Assembly (NCBI GenBank): GCA_017304475.1 | Contig: JAFKKV010000013.1 | Span: 332,664 to 396,663 of the forward strand | Reading direction: 5' to 3' | Origin: Hyphomicrobiales bacterium | GTDB taxonomy: Bacteria > Pseudomonadota > Alphaproteobacteria > Rhizobiales > Phreatobacteraceae | DNA length: 64,000 bases | Shown here: piece by piece, positions 35,153 to 43,261 of the stretch | Numbering within the stretch: position 1 is the stretch's first letter | Layout of the letters: each line of letters starts with the position of its first letter | Notes under the pieces: model-generated | What the model was told of the DNA's origin: nothing | The model's input: the letters and a program-made list of their open reading frames with translations, nothing else | The model's database searches: none | Made by a program: the position numbers and the translations under genes

Positions 35153-37018
35153 TCATTCGGCCGCCTGTTTCGGCTGGCCGATGAGCTTCGGCTCGACGAT
35201 GAAGCCGCCGGACTGGCGCGCCCAGAGATCGGCATAGAGGCCACCCTTGGCGATCAGCACCTCATGGGTGCCCTCCTCGACGATGCGTCCCTGATCGAGC
35301 ACCACCAGCCGGTCCATGATCTGTAGCGTCGACAGGCGGTGCGCGATGGCGATGACGGTCTTGCCGTCCATCAGGTCGGCGAGATTGTCCTGGATCGCCG
35401 CCTCCACCTCGCTGTCGAGCGCGGCCGTCGCCTCATCCAGCACCAGGATCGGCGCATCCTTCAAGATGACCCGGGCAATGGCGATGCGCTGGCGCTGGCC
35501 GCCCGACAGCTTGACGCCGCGTTCGCCGACATAGGCGTCATAACCGGTACGGCCTGCGGCATCTTCCAGCTTGGCGATGAAGCGGGCCGCCTGAGCCTTC
35601 TCGGCGGCGGCCTCGACCATGTCCTGGCTGGCGCCGCGCCGGCCGTAGAGGATGTTGTCGCGGATCGACCTGTGCAGCAGCGAGGTGTCCTGCGTCACCA
35701 CCGAAATGGCGCCGCGCAGGCTCTCCTGGGTGACGCCACGCACGTCCTGGCCGTCGATCGTGATGGTGCCCTGCTCGGCGTCGTGGAAACGCAGCAGCAG
35801 GCTCACCAGCGTCGACTTGCCGGCGCCCGAGCGGCCGACCAGGCCGACCTTCTCGCCCGGGCGGATGGTCAGCGTCAGGTCGTCGATGACGGGCATGTCC
35901 TCCCGGCCATAACCGAAACTGACCTGACCGAAGCGGATTTCGCCGCGGCTCATCTCCAGCGGCCTGGCATCCGGCTCGTCCTGCATGGTCAAGGGCTTGG
36001 AGATCGACAGCATGCTCTCCTGGACCATGCCGACATTCTCGAAAATGCCTTGGATCTCGAAAGCCACCCAGCCGGACATGGCGATGATCTGCGAGGTCAG
36101 CGGCAGGACCATGGCGAGCGTCGCGATATCGACGCGGCCGAGCTGCCAGAGATAGACCGCGACCGCCCCGGTGCCGGTCAGCAGAAACGCGTTGAGCCCG
36201 GTCAGAAGGAAGATGAAGAGCGTGTTCATCCGCTGCTGGGCGAAGAAGGCGTCGGTCAGTTCCTGCATGCTGTCGCGGACATAGCGGTCCTCGTCGTCCG
36301 ACTTGGCGAACAGCTTGACGGTCAGGATATTGGTATAGCTGTCGACCACCTTGCCGGTGACCGCCGAACGCTTGGCCGAGGCCTCGCGCGACAGTTCGCG
36401 CTGGCGCGGAATGGTGAAGATGAGCAGCGCCAAATAGAGCCCGAACCAGACGATCATCGGCATGGCCAGGCGCCAGTCCTGCACCAGCATGAGGCCAACC
36501 GCGCCGAGGCCGTAGAAGATGATGTGCAGGACCGAGCGGATCAGCGCGACCAGGGTTTCCCGGACCGAGGGGCCGGCCTGCATCACCCGATTGGCGATGC
36601 GCCCGGCAAAATCGTTCTGGAAAAAGCCGAGCGACTGGCGGGCCACATGGAAATGGCTCTGCCAGCGGATCAAGGTGTTGAACGGCGGCACGATCGCCTG
36701 GTTGGAGATGAGCCGGTGCAGCAAGGTCACCCCGGGGCGGATCACCAGCATGACCAGCACCATCAGCGCGAGCGTCGGCCAGGCCATCGCGATCAACTGG
36801 TCGCGCGGGGTGTGGGCGAGCAGCCCGACCAGCTGGCCGATGAAATAGGGGACCGATGTTTCCAGGAGCGCCAGCACCAGGCTGACCACGAAAAAGGCCG
36901 CGAAGACGCCCTTCGCCTGCTTGGTGAAATACCAATAGAAGGCCAGCAGGCTCGTCGGAGGATCTCCGGGCGGCGGGGCGGCGGTCGGGTCGATACGACT
37001 TTCGAAAAAGCGGAACAT
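35153..37018 (-). CDS. ABC exporter, MsbA/multidrug type (fused TMD-NBD)
   Basis: 621 aa half-transporter that acts as a homodimer. The membrane domain (residues 1-340) has six helices, starting at SLLAFYWYFTKQAKGVFAAF. The ATPase domain has Walker A VGRSGAGKSTL, Q-loop VTQDTSLLH, signature LSGGQRQRIAIARV, Walker B ILVLDEATAALD and H-loop IAIAHRLSTL. I chose MFRFFESRID at 37018. The frame opens to 37306 without support. No partner gene; substrate unknown. Confidence 0.9.
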   Translation of the reverse strand: MFRFFESRIDPTAAPPPGDPPTSLLAFYWYFTKQAKGVFAAFFVVSLVLALLETSVPYFIGQLVGLLAHTPRDQLIAMAWPTLALMVLVMLVIRPGVTLLHRLISNQAIVPPFNTLIRWQSHFHVARQSLGFFQNDFAGRIANRVMQAGPSVRETLVALIRSVLHIIFYGLGAVGLMLVQDWRLAMPMIVWFGLYLALLIFTIPRQRELSREASAKRSAVTGKVVDSYTNILTVKLFAKSDDEDRYVRDSMQELTDAFFAQQRMNTLFIFLLTGLNAFLLTGTGAVAVYLWQLGRVDIATLAMVLPLTSQIIAMSGWVAFEIQGIFENVGMVQESMLSISKPLTMQDEPDARPLEMSRGEIRFGQVSFGYGREDMPVIDDLTLTIRPGEKVGLVGRSGAGKSTLVSLLLRFHDAEQGTITIDGQDVRGVTQESLRGAISVVTQDTSLLHRSIRDNILYGRRGASQDMVEAAAEKAQAARFIAKLEDAAGRTGYDAYVGERGVKLSGGQRQRIAIARVILKDAPILVLDEATAALDSEVEAAIQDNLADLMDGKTVIAIAHRLSTLQIMDRLVVLDQGRIVEEGTHEVLIAKGGLYADLWARQSGGFIVEPKLIGQPKQAAE

Positions 37019-37200
37019 GAAAAATCCGGTCGGAAAAGCATCGCGGCAGCGCGAAATACGCTGCGGCACGGCCGCGACTCGTTGGACGAAGAGGGATGGG
37101 CCGGGATTGTGACCTGGATAGGGTCGGGAGTCGACCGTCTGCGGCTCACGCTTGACCGAAGGCGGCCCGCATCCGACGATCCGGCCAGGGGAGAAACGCC

Positions 37201-38559
37201 ATGACGATGACCAGACGCCAGGCGCTGCGCGCCATGGCCGCCGCTTCACTTGCACCGGCGGCATGGCCCCTGCCCGGTGCCCGGGCACAGGGCGGACCGC
37301 CGCCACCGGTGATCTTCGTCCATGGCAATGGCGACCACGCGGCGCTCTGGCAGACCACGCTCTGGCGGTTCGAGAGCAATGGCTGGCCGCGCGACCGGCT
37401 GAACGCCTTCAACTTTACCGATCCTCTGTCACGCAACGACGATGCCGTGCCGATGGCCGGCCGCTCGGGCACGGCGGACCAGCTTCGGGAGCTGACCGCC
37501 GTCATCGCCGAGGTCAGGGCCCGCACGGGCGCGCCGCGGGTCGCGCTGGTCGGCAGTTCGCGGGGCGGCTACGCCATCCGCAATGTCGTGGTCGAGGCAG
37601 GCGGTGGCCCCGGGGTGAGCCATGCCGTGCTGTGCGGCACGCCCAATCGCGGCGTGTTCGACTGGGACGCCAATCCGGGCAGCGAATTCAACGCACGTGG
37701 TCCCTTCCTGAAGCGGCTGAACGGTCACGACAGCGATGTGATCCCCGGAACGGCCTTCCTGACATTGCGCAGCGACAGCTATGACAAATTCGCCCAGCCC
37801 GACGGACGCCTGCTCGGCCGCCCCGGCGTGCCGACCGGCATCACGGCCGAAGGTCCGTCGCTGCGTGGCGCCACCAATATCGTGCTCAACCAGCTGGACC
37901 ATCGCGAGGTCGCGTTCCATCCGCGCGCCTTCCGCGAGATCTACCGCTTCATTGCCGGAACCGAACCGCGCACCATCGCGGTGACACCCGAAGCGCAGGT
38001 GACGCTCGACGGCCTCGTCACCGGCAATCCGGCGGGTGTGCCGACCAACCGGCCGGTCGCCGGCGCGAGCCTTGAAATCTACCGCGTCTCGGCCGAGACC
38101 GCCGAACGCCGGGGCGAGCCGGTGCTGAAGAAGACGACCGGCGCCGACGGTCGCTGGGGGCCGGTGAAGGTCGCGCCGACCGACTGGCTCGAATTCGTCC
38201 TGACGGTGCCGGACCATCCGGTCAGCCACATCTACCGCTCGCCGTTTCCGCGCTCGTCCGATGTCGTGCACCTGAGGCCGGCCCGGCCTTTCGCTGAAGC
38301 CGACAAGGCGGCCGGCGCGGTCGTCCAGCTGGCGCGGCCGCGCGGCTATTTCGGCATTCCGCGCGACGTCGTGCTGCTCGACGGCAAGGAACCCGCCGAT
38401 GTCACCCGTGGCGTGCCGACCGACGCGACGGCGACGCTCCGCCTCGCGGCAGCCGATATCGGCCGGCCGGTGGTCGGGCTGTTCAACGAGGAGCGCATCG
38501 TCGCGCGCGCCTGGGCGGCGGCGGAGAACCATGTCGCGGTGGCCGAACTGACGTGGTGA
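37201..38559 (+). CDS. Tat-exported alpha/beta hydrolase, lipase-like
   Basis: 452 aa. MTRRQALRAMAAASLAPAAW is a twin-arginine signal ending at GARAQG. The hydrolase core has VIFVHGNGDHAALW (oxyanion HG at 41-42) and ALVGSSRGGYA, with nucleophile Ser120 in GxSxG. Residues 240 onward look like beta-sandwich domains (VTLDGLVTGNPAG; GASLEIYRVSAET), perhaps for binding a polymer or lipid surface. It diverges from the ABC exporter. Family members include secreted lipases and polyester hydrolases; the substrate is unknown. Confidence 0.82.
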   Translation: MTMTRRQALRAMAAASLAPAAWPLPGARAQGGPPPPVIFVHGNGDHAALWQTTLWRFESNGWPRDRLNAFNFTDPLSRNDDAVPMAGRSGTADQLRELTAVIAEVRARTGAPRVALVGSSRGGYAIRNVVVEAGGGPGVSHAVLCGTPNRGVFDWDANPGSEFNARGPFLKRLNGHDSDVIPGTAFLTLRSDSYDKFAQPDGRLLGRPGVPTGITAEGPSLRGATNIVLNQLDHREVAFHPRAFREIYRFIAGTEPRTIAVTPEAQVTLDGLVTGNPAGVPTNRPVAGASLEIYRVSAETAERRGEPVLKKTTGADGRWGPVKVAPTDWLEFVLTVPDHPVSHIYRSPFPRSSDVVHLRPARPFAEADKAAGAVVQLARPRGYFGIPRDVVLLDGKEPADVTRGVPTDATATLRLAAADIGRPVVGLFNEERIVARAWAAAENHVAVAELTW

Positions 38560-38582
38560 AAGACCTCGCGGCATGATGGTGT

Positions 38583-38601
38583 CGGCATCGAAAAGATGCC
38601 G
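38583..38601 (+). terminator. Hairpin after the lipase-like gene, weak terminator candidate
   Basis: CGGCATC-GAAAA-GATGCCG, a 7-bp stem 23 bp past the stop. No U-run, so rho-independent activity is doubtful. Confidence 0.4.
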
Positions 38602-38645
38602 TCCAGAGCCGGTCGCGCGAGCCTGCCGGCGGCCGGCACATGAAC

Positions 38646-38813
38646 TACGTCATCCCCGGCCGAGCGCAGCGAGGGGAAGGGGATCCAGGGGTTGCAGAGC
38701 TCCGGCTTCAACGCTGCGAAATGCCCCGGGGACGCATGCGCTGAGTGCGCGGATGAAACGACTCCTGGATCCCCTTCCCTCCTTCGCTGCGCTCAGTCGC
38801 CGGGGATGACGTA
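38646..38813. repeat. Inverted intergenic repeat, GTCATCCCCGG family
   Basis: Left arm 38646-38690 (TACGTCATCCCCGGCCGAGC, then GCAGCGAGGGGAAGGGGATCC). Right arm 38764-38813 is its reverse complement (CCTGGATCCCCTTCCCTCC, ending GGGATGACGTA). About 73 bp separate the arms. A related element occurs at 47654. The 543-bp gap 38560-39102 holds this repeat and the presumed promoter of the metY unit; no other gene seen. Confidence 0.75.
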
Positions 38814-39102
38814 GAGGATATGCCGGCAGTCGTTCCGCCATGGTCCCGGCTTGGCCGTGCTGCCCCTCCCCCTGCGAGGGCGCTGACGTGAGCCTCGAAG
38901 GACGACCGACCGACCCGCAGCGCCATTCTCCTGACCACGGCCGCGAGGGGATGAGTTTCACTGCCGCTCCGGATCCGGCAGAAAGATCCGTCTTTTCTGA
39001 AAAACCCTTATTGATCAATGGGTAAAACCTGATCTTCTGGCGTCGGAACAAGCACCGATCGCCCAGCCGGCGGCCGGCGCGCCCACGCCACAGGGACTAT
39101 CG

Positions 39103-39273
39103 ATGCTGCCTCGCGACGTCATTCATCGTCTCAAGGATCTGGCCCTGACCGGACTCGCCTTCGCCCTCGTGCTCTACGCCGTGGTCGCCGGCCGCCCGGA
39201 CATGCCTGCCGGCCCCGAGGCCGGCGGCAAGGCACCTCATGTCGCCGCCGCGGCGGCCGGCACGATCCGCTAG
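39103..39273 (+). CDS. Small single-pass membrane protein, unknown
   Basis: 56 aa. A basic N-terminus (MLPRDVIHRLKD) precedes one hydrophobic helix (LALTGLAFALVLYAVVAG), then a Pro/Gly/Ala-rich tail. AGGGA lies 8 nt before the ATG. It ends 45 nt before the sulfhydrylase gene on the same strand and is probably co-transcribed. Codon use matches neighbours (G/C third positions). Not recognised; could be a real small membrane protein or a chance frame. Confidence 0.5.
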   Translation: MLPRDVIHRLKDLALTGLAFALVLYAVVAGRPDMPAGPEAGGKAPHVAAAAAGTIR

Positions 39274-39318
39274 CACCGGCATCCCCCCACAATCCATCGA
39301 GACATCAGGAGTTCGATC

Positions 39319-40629
39319 ATGACCGCGAAACACAAGCCGGAAACCCTCGCCCTGCATGCCGGCTGGCGGGCCGACAGCGCCACCGGCGCGGTCGCGGTGC
39401 CGATCTACCAGACGACCTCCTACCAGTTCCGCGACACCGAGCATGCCGCCAACCTGTTCGCGCTGAAGGAGCTCGGCAATATCTATACCCGCATCGGCAA
39501 CCCGACGACCGACGTGCTGGAACAGCGCGTCGCGGCGCTCGAAGGCGGCGTCGCGGCGCTGGCGCTCTCCTCGGGCCAGGCGGCCTCGGCCATCGCGATC
39601 CAGAACCTGGCGCGGGTCGGCGACAACATCGTCTCCTCGACCGATCTCTATGGCGGCACCTGGAACCTGTTCGCCAACACGCTGAGGGACCAGGGCATCG
39701 AGGTGCGTTTCGTCGACCCGGCGGATCCGCAGACCTTCGCCCGGGCGACCGACGCGCGCACCCGCGCCTATTACGCGGAGACGCTGCCCAATCCGAAACT
39801 GACCGTCTTCCCGATCGCCGAGGTCGCCGCCATCGGCCGCGCGCTGGGCATTCCGCTCATCGTCGACAATACCGCGGCCCCCCTGCTCGCCCGGCCCTTC
39901 GACCATGGCGCGGCAATCGTGGTCTATTCCAGCACCAAATATCTCGGCGGCCACGGCACCTCGATCGGCGGCCTGATCGTCGACGGCGGCAATTTCGACT
40001 GGGAGAAATTCCCGGAGCGGCAGCCGGCGCTCAACACGCCCGACCCGAGCTATCACGGCGCGGTCTGGACCGAGGCCGTGAAACCGCTCGGGCCGATCGC
40101 CTATATCATCAAGGCGCGCACCACGCTTCTGCGCGACCTCGGCGCGGCTCTGTCGCCGTTCAACGCGTTCCAGACGCTGCAGGGCATCGAGACGCTGGCG
40201 CTGCGCATCGAGCGCCATGTCCAGAACGCCTCCGCCGTCGCAGCCTGGCTCGCCAGGCGGCCGGAAGTCGCCAGGGTCATTCACCCCTCGCAGCAGACGG
40301 GTAAGGCACGCGAACGCGCCGACACCTATCTGAAGGGCGGCTATGGCGGCCTGGTCGGCTTCGAACTCGCCGCCGGCAAGGAGGCCGGCCGGCGCTTCAT
40401 CGACGCGCTGAACCTGTTCTACCACGTCGCCAATATCGGCGACGCCCGCAGCCTCGCCATTCACCCGGCCAGCACGACGCATTCGCAATTGTCGGCGGAG
40501 GAGCAGCATGCCTCGGGCGTCTCGGACAGCTATGTCCGCCTGTCGATCGGCATCGAGCATATCGACGACATCCTGGCCGATCTCGACCAGGCACTGACCG
40601 CGGCCGGCGGCCTGGCAAAGGCGGCCTGA
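39319..40629 (+). CDS. metY: O-acetylhomoserine aminocarboxypropyltransferase (sulfhydrylase)
   Basis: PLP enzyme making homocysteine (or methionine) from O-acetylhomoserine and sulfide; 436 aa, the long MetY form rather than about 390-aa MetB/MetZ. It has ETLALHAGWRADSATGAVAV, PIYQTTSYQFRDTEHAANLF and YTRIGNPTTDVLEQRVAALE. The PLP Lys is in VYSSTKYLGGHGTSIGG. The C-terminus has HPASTTHSQLSAEEQ and YVRLSIGIEH. No SAM-II riboswitch was recognised upstream. Confidence 0.93.
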   Translation: MTAKHKPETLALHAGWRADSATGAVAVPIYQTTSYQFRDTEHAANLFALKELGNIYTRIGNPTTDVLEQRVAALEGGVAALALSSGQAASAIAIQNLARVGDNIVSSTDLYGGTWNLFANTLRDQGIEVRFVDPADPQTFARATDARTRAYYAETLPNPKLTVFPIAEVAAIGRALGIPLIVDNTAAPLLARPFDHGAAIVVYSSTKYLGGHGTSIGGLIVDGGNFDWEKFPERQPALNTPDPSYHGAVWTEAVKPLGPIAYIIKARTTLLRDLGAALSPFNAFQTLQGIETLALRIERHVQNASAVAAWLARRPEVARVIHPSQQTGKARERADTYLKGGYGGLVGFELAAGKEAGRRFIDALNLFYHVANIGDARSLAIHPASTTHSQLSAEEQHASGVSDSYVRLSIGIEHIDDILADLDQALTAAGGLAKAA

Positions 40630-40646
40630 GACAGCCGCCTGAAACG

Positions 40647-42395
40647 TCAACCGGCAGGCGAGACCACGGGTTCCGCGCGCGCCTGCCGGTCCGACACATC
40701 AGCCGAGGGCGGCGCCGGCGACAGGGCCAGTTCGCGTAACGGTCCAAGGCCGATCGGGCGGCGATGCGCGATGATGACGAAGGTCGTCTCCGGCAGCTCC
40801 CGGCGCAGCCATTCCAGCAGGCTGCGTTCTGCCGTCTCGTCGAGCGCGCTGGTCGGCTCGTCGAGGAAAGCCCAGGCCGGCCGCTCCACCAGAAGCCGGA
40901 TCAAGGCGAGCCGCTGGCGTTCGCCGCCGGACAAGCCGGCGAGCGCCGCGCCCGCGGCCTCGTCGCCGATATCGGCGAGCCGGGCCAGCCCGACGGCCGC
41001 GAGCCAGGCGTCGATCCGCTCGCGCGGGATCGTCGCCGGCTCCGCCGGATAGCTCGCGGCGGCGGCGATGCCGCCGAGCGGAAAATAGGGCTGCTGCGGC
41101 AGAAAGCTCAACGCCGCGGCCGGCCGCTCGATCCGGCCCCCGCCGTGACGCCAGAGCCCGGCAATGGCCCGCAGCAGCGTGGTCTTGCCGAAGCCGGAGG
41201 GCGCCCGGAGCCAGACGGTCTCGCCTGGCCGCAGCACCACATCGTCGAGCCCCTGGATCGCGCGGCCGCTGGGCGCCGAAAGCCGCAATCCGGTCAATTT
41301 GAGCGTGCCGTCGGCCGAAGGCTCGAGCCGCACGCCGCTGCCCGCCGCCTGTGCCTGCGCGGCTGCCGCGACGAAATTGTCGAGCCGCGCGGAAGCCGAG
41401 GCGAGTTCGGCGAGATCACGATAGGAAAAGATGAACCAGGACAGCGTGGTGACCACATTCTGGAAGGCCGAGCCGATCTGCATCAGCCCGCCAAAGGTCA
41501 CCTTGCCCGCGAGGAAGGCCGGCAGCGCCAGAAACAGCGGGATGCGCAACACGGTCTGCATATAGGGCCGGGTGAACAGGCCCAGGATCAGTTCGCGCCG
41601 GATCAGCCGGCGCCAATTGTCGGCGATGGCCTCGAACCCACCCGTGAAGATACGACGCTCGGCGGTTTCACCGCCGGCCAGCGCCACCGCTTCGCCGGTC
41701 TGGCGGAAGCGCGCCAGCCCGAAGCGGAAATCCGCTTCGGTCTTTTGCTGTTCGACATTCAGCGCCAGCAGCGGCTTGCCGAGCCAATGGGTAATGCCGC
41801 TGGAAATGGCGACATAGGCCGGGGCGGCCCAGACCATGTAGCGCGGGATCGAAATCTCGGTTCCGAACAGCGTGAAGGTCAATGCGAAGGTCGAAAGCGA
41901 CCAGAGGATGGCGACATAGGAGACGAGCGCCACGATATTGGTGATCAGCTCGAGAGCCTCGGTGGTCAGGCGGAAGACGAAGATGCGGCAATCGTCGGCA
42001 ATGCGCTGATCGGGATTGTCGAGGCCATGTTCGGTGCGGTCGCGCAGATGCCAGAACGCCTTGCCCGCCAACCAGTGATCCAGCATGGCGTCGGTCAATG
42101 TCCGGCGCCAGCGGATCTGCAGGAGCTTGCGGATATAGGTCCCGCTCAGATTGAGCGTGGCGCTGATGGCGATCAGGATGAAGAACACGCCGATCTGGCG
42201 GATGGCCTCGTCGACATCCAGTTTCTGCAGCGCATTGTAGAAATCCGCGGTCCAGCGGATCAGCCTGACGGAGATATGGACCCCGACCAGGCCAAGGCCG
42301 AAGACGACCATGAAATAGACGATCCCAAGCCGCCCGCCCGGCCGCCACGCGCAGAGGACCGACAAGCGCCAGATCTGGCCAAGGCTGGCGAGCAT
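40647..42395 (-). CDS. ABC transporter, fused permease/ATPase of SbmA-BacA/YddA type
   Basis: 582 aa. The membrane part (1-340) matches the ABC_membrane_2 (SbmA/BacA-like) fold, with IRWRRTLTDAMLDHWLAGKA and NPDQRIADDCRIFVFRLTTE. The ATPase part has Walker A APSGFGKTTLL, Q-loop LPQQPYFPLG, signature LSGGERQRLALIRLL, Walker B WAFLDEPTSALD and H-loop IAHRRP. Relatives (YddA, Rv1819c) import peptides, B12 or similar. It follows the heme-type gene by 39 nt on the same strand, so may share the receptor's regulon. Role unproven. Confidence 0.88.
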   Translation of the reverse strand: MLASLGQIWRLSVLCAWRPGGRLGIVYFMVVFGLGLVGVHISVRLIRWTADFYNALQKLDVDEAIRQIGVFFILIAISATLNLSGTYIRKLLQIRWRRTLTDAMLDHWLAGKAFWHLRDRTEHGLDNPDQRIADDCRIFVFRLTTEALELITNIVALVSYVAILWSLSTFALTFTLFGTEISIPRYMVWAAPAYVAISSGITHWLGKPLLALNVEQQKTEADFRFGLARFRQTGEAVALAGGETAERRIFTGGFEAIADNWRRLIRRELILGLFTRPYMQTVLRIPLFLALPAFLAGKVTFGGLMQIGSAFQNVVTTLSWFIFSYRDLAELASASARLDNFVAAAAQAQAAGSGVRLEPSADGTLKLTGLRLSAPSGRAIQGLDDVVLRPGETVWLRAPSGFGKTTLLRAIAGLWRHGGGRIERPAAALSFLPQQPYFPLGGIAAAASYPAEPATIPRERIDAWLAAVGLARLADIGDEAAGAALAGLSGGERQRLALIRLLVERPAWAFLDEPTSALDETAERSLLEWLRRELPETTFVIIAHRRPIGLGPLRELALSPAPPSADVSDRQARAEPVVSPAG

Positions 42396-42434
42396 GGAAG
42401 CCTCCCTGCGGGAATTGCTGTGGGGGATCCGCTG

Positions 42435-43160
42435 CTAGGCGCCGGCAAAGGCGGTCGCCGGTCCGCGCAGCACGAGGCCGAGCGCCGAGCCGTCGGCCGC
42501 CTCGGCGTGGAATGACACCGCGCCGGCCGCTTCGTCGCGCCGCCAGCGGGCGACCGCATGCTCCTTCAGGTGCAAATGGAAGTCCGGCTTGATGATGTTG
42601 AGGAAGCCCATGGCCGGCTTGACCTCGCCGATGGGGCCCGTCCAGGCCTGTTCCAGGCCGGTGCAGCGGAACAGTACGGAGACCGGTTCTCCGCTGGCGC
42701 GGGCCGCCTCGAGCAAGCCGGCACCCGGGTCGTCGCCGGCCGGCGACGCCGCCGGTTCGGCCGCCGCCGGACGCGGCTTCTCGGGCAAAGGCGTGCCGGC
42801 GCCGAGATGGCCCAGCGCCTTGTCGAAGGGCTCGATGCCGTCGAGGCAGATCAGGCTGAATGCGGTCTCGCCGGCCGCATCCTGAAGTTCCAGGCGCGGC
42901 AGAACCCGGTCCTTCATGCGGCCCGAACGGTCGGCGACGACACGCGTGATGACGCCGAGATCGATCAGCGCGTCATGGGCCTCGCCCGACAGGCGTAGCC
43001 CGGCTGCCTCGCGCCGGGCCGCGGCGACCACGCCGATCCGCTCATGGGTCGCGCCGCCGGCCGAAGCCGACAGCATGACCCGCCCCATGGCCGCAACGGT
43101 GGCGATGGCATCGGCGGCATCGCCGGGCAGGATCTCTCGCACTGGTCTTGCGTCGCTCAT
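42435..43160 (-). CDS. HmuS/HemS-like heme utilisation protein, short form
   Basis: 241 aa, against about 340-350 for full HmuS/HemS. The N-terminal block reads VAAMGRVMLSASAGGATHER, like the LGxVMxLTRN...VHEK block of HemS. The C-terminal block reads MGFLNIIKPDFHLHLKEHAV, like the family's FNLHLRED strand. The middle is an Ala/Pro-rich linker (KPRPAAAEPAASPAGDDPG). GGGAG precedes ATG 43160. It lies downstream of a TonB-dependent receptor past a terminator. Likely handles heme in the cytoplasm, as carrier or degrader; one repeat may be reduced. Confidence 0.7.
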   Translation of the reverse strand: MSDARPVREILPGDAADAIATVAAMGRVMLSASAGGATHERIGVVAAARREAAGLRLSGEAHDALIDLGVITRVVADRSGRMKDRVLPRLELQDAAGETAFSLICLDGIEPFDKALGHLGAGTPLPEKPRPAAAEPAASPAGDDPGAGLLEAARASGEPVSVLFRCTGLEQAWTGPIGEVKPAMGFLNIIKPDFHLHLKEHAVARWRRDEAAGAVSFHAEAADGSALGLVLRGPATAFAGA

Positions 43161-43179
43161 GCGACTTCTCCCGGGCTTG

Positions 43180-43215
43180 GTGAAGAAAAGAGGGGCGCCC
43201 CTGCCGGGGCGCCCC
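43180..43215 (-). terminator. Terminator/attenuator between the TonB receptor and HmuS-like genes
   Basis: GGGGCGCCCC (43192-43201) and GGGGCGCCCC (43206-43215) are self-complementary arms with a TGCC loop. On the minus strand it is followed by TCTTTTCTTC. It lies past the receptor stop and 32 bp before the HmuS-like start, so it could lower downstream expression. Confidence 0.75.
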
Positions 43216-43261
43216 AGTTTGCGTGGCGCGTGGCTCAAACGCGCCGCCGCCGAAGCTGAGG

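Noticed and set aside
38990..39102. SAM-II riboswitch upstream of metY
   Set aside because: Expected in many alphaproteobacteria, but I could not find the conserved pseudoknot bases; only an ACCC...ATTGATCAAT...GGGT dyad is present.
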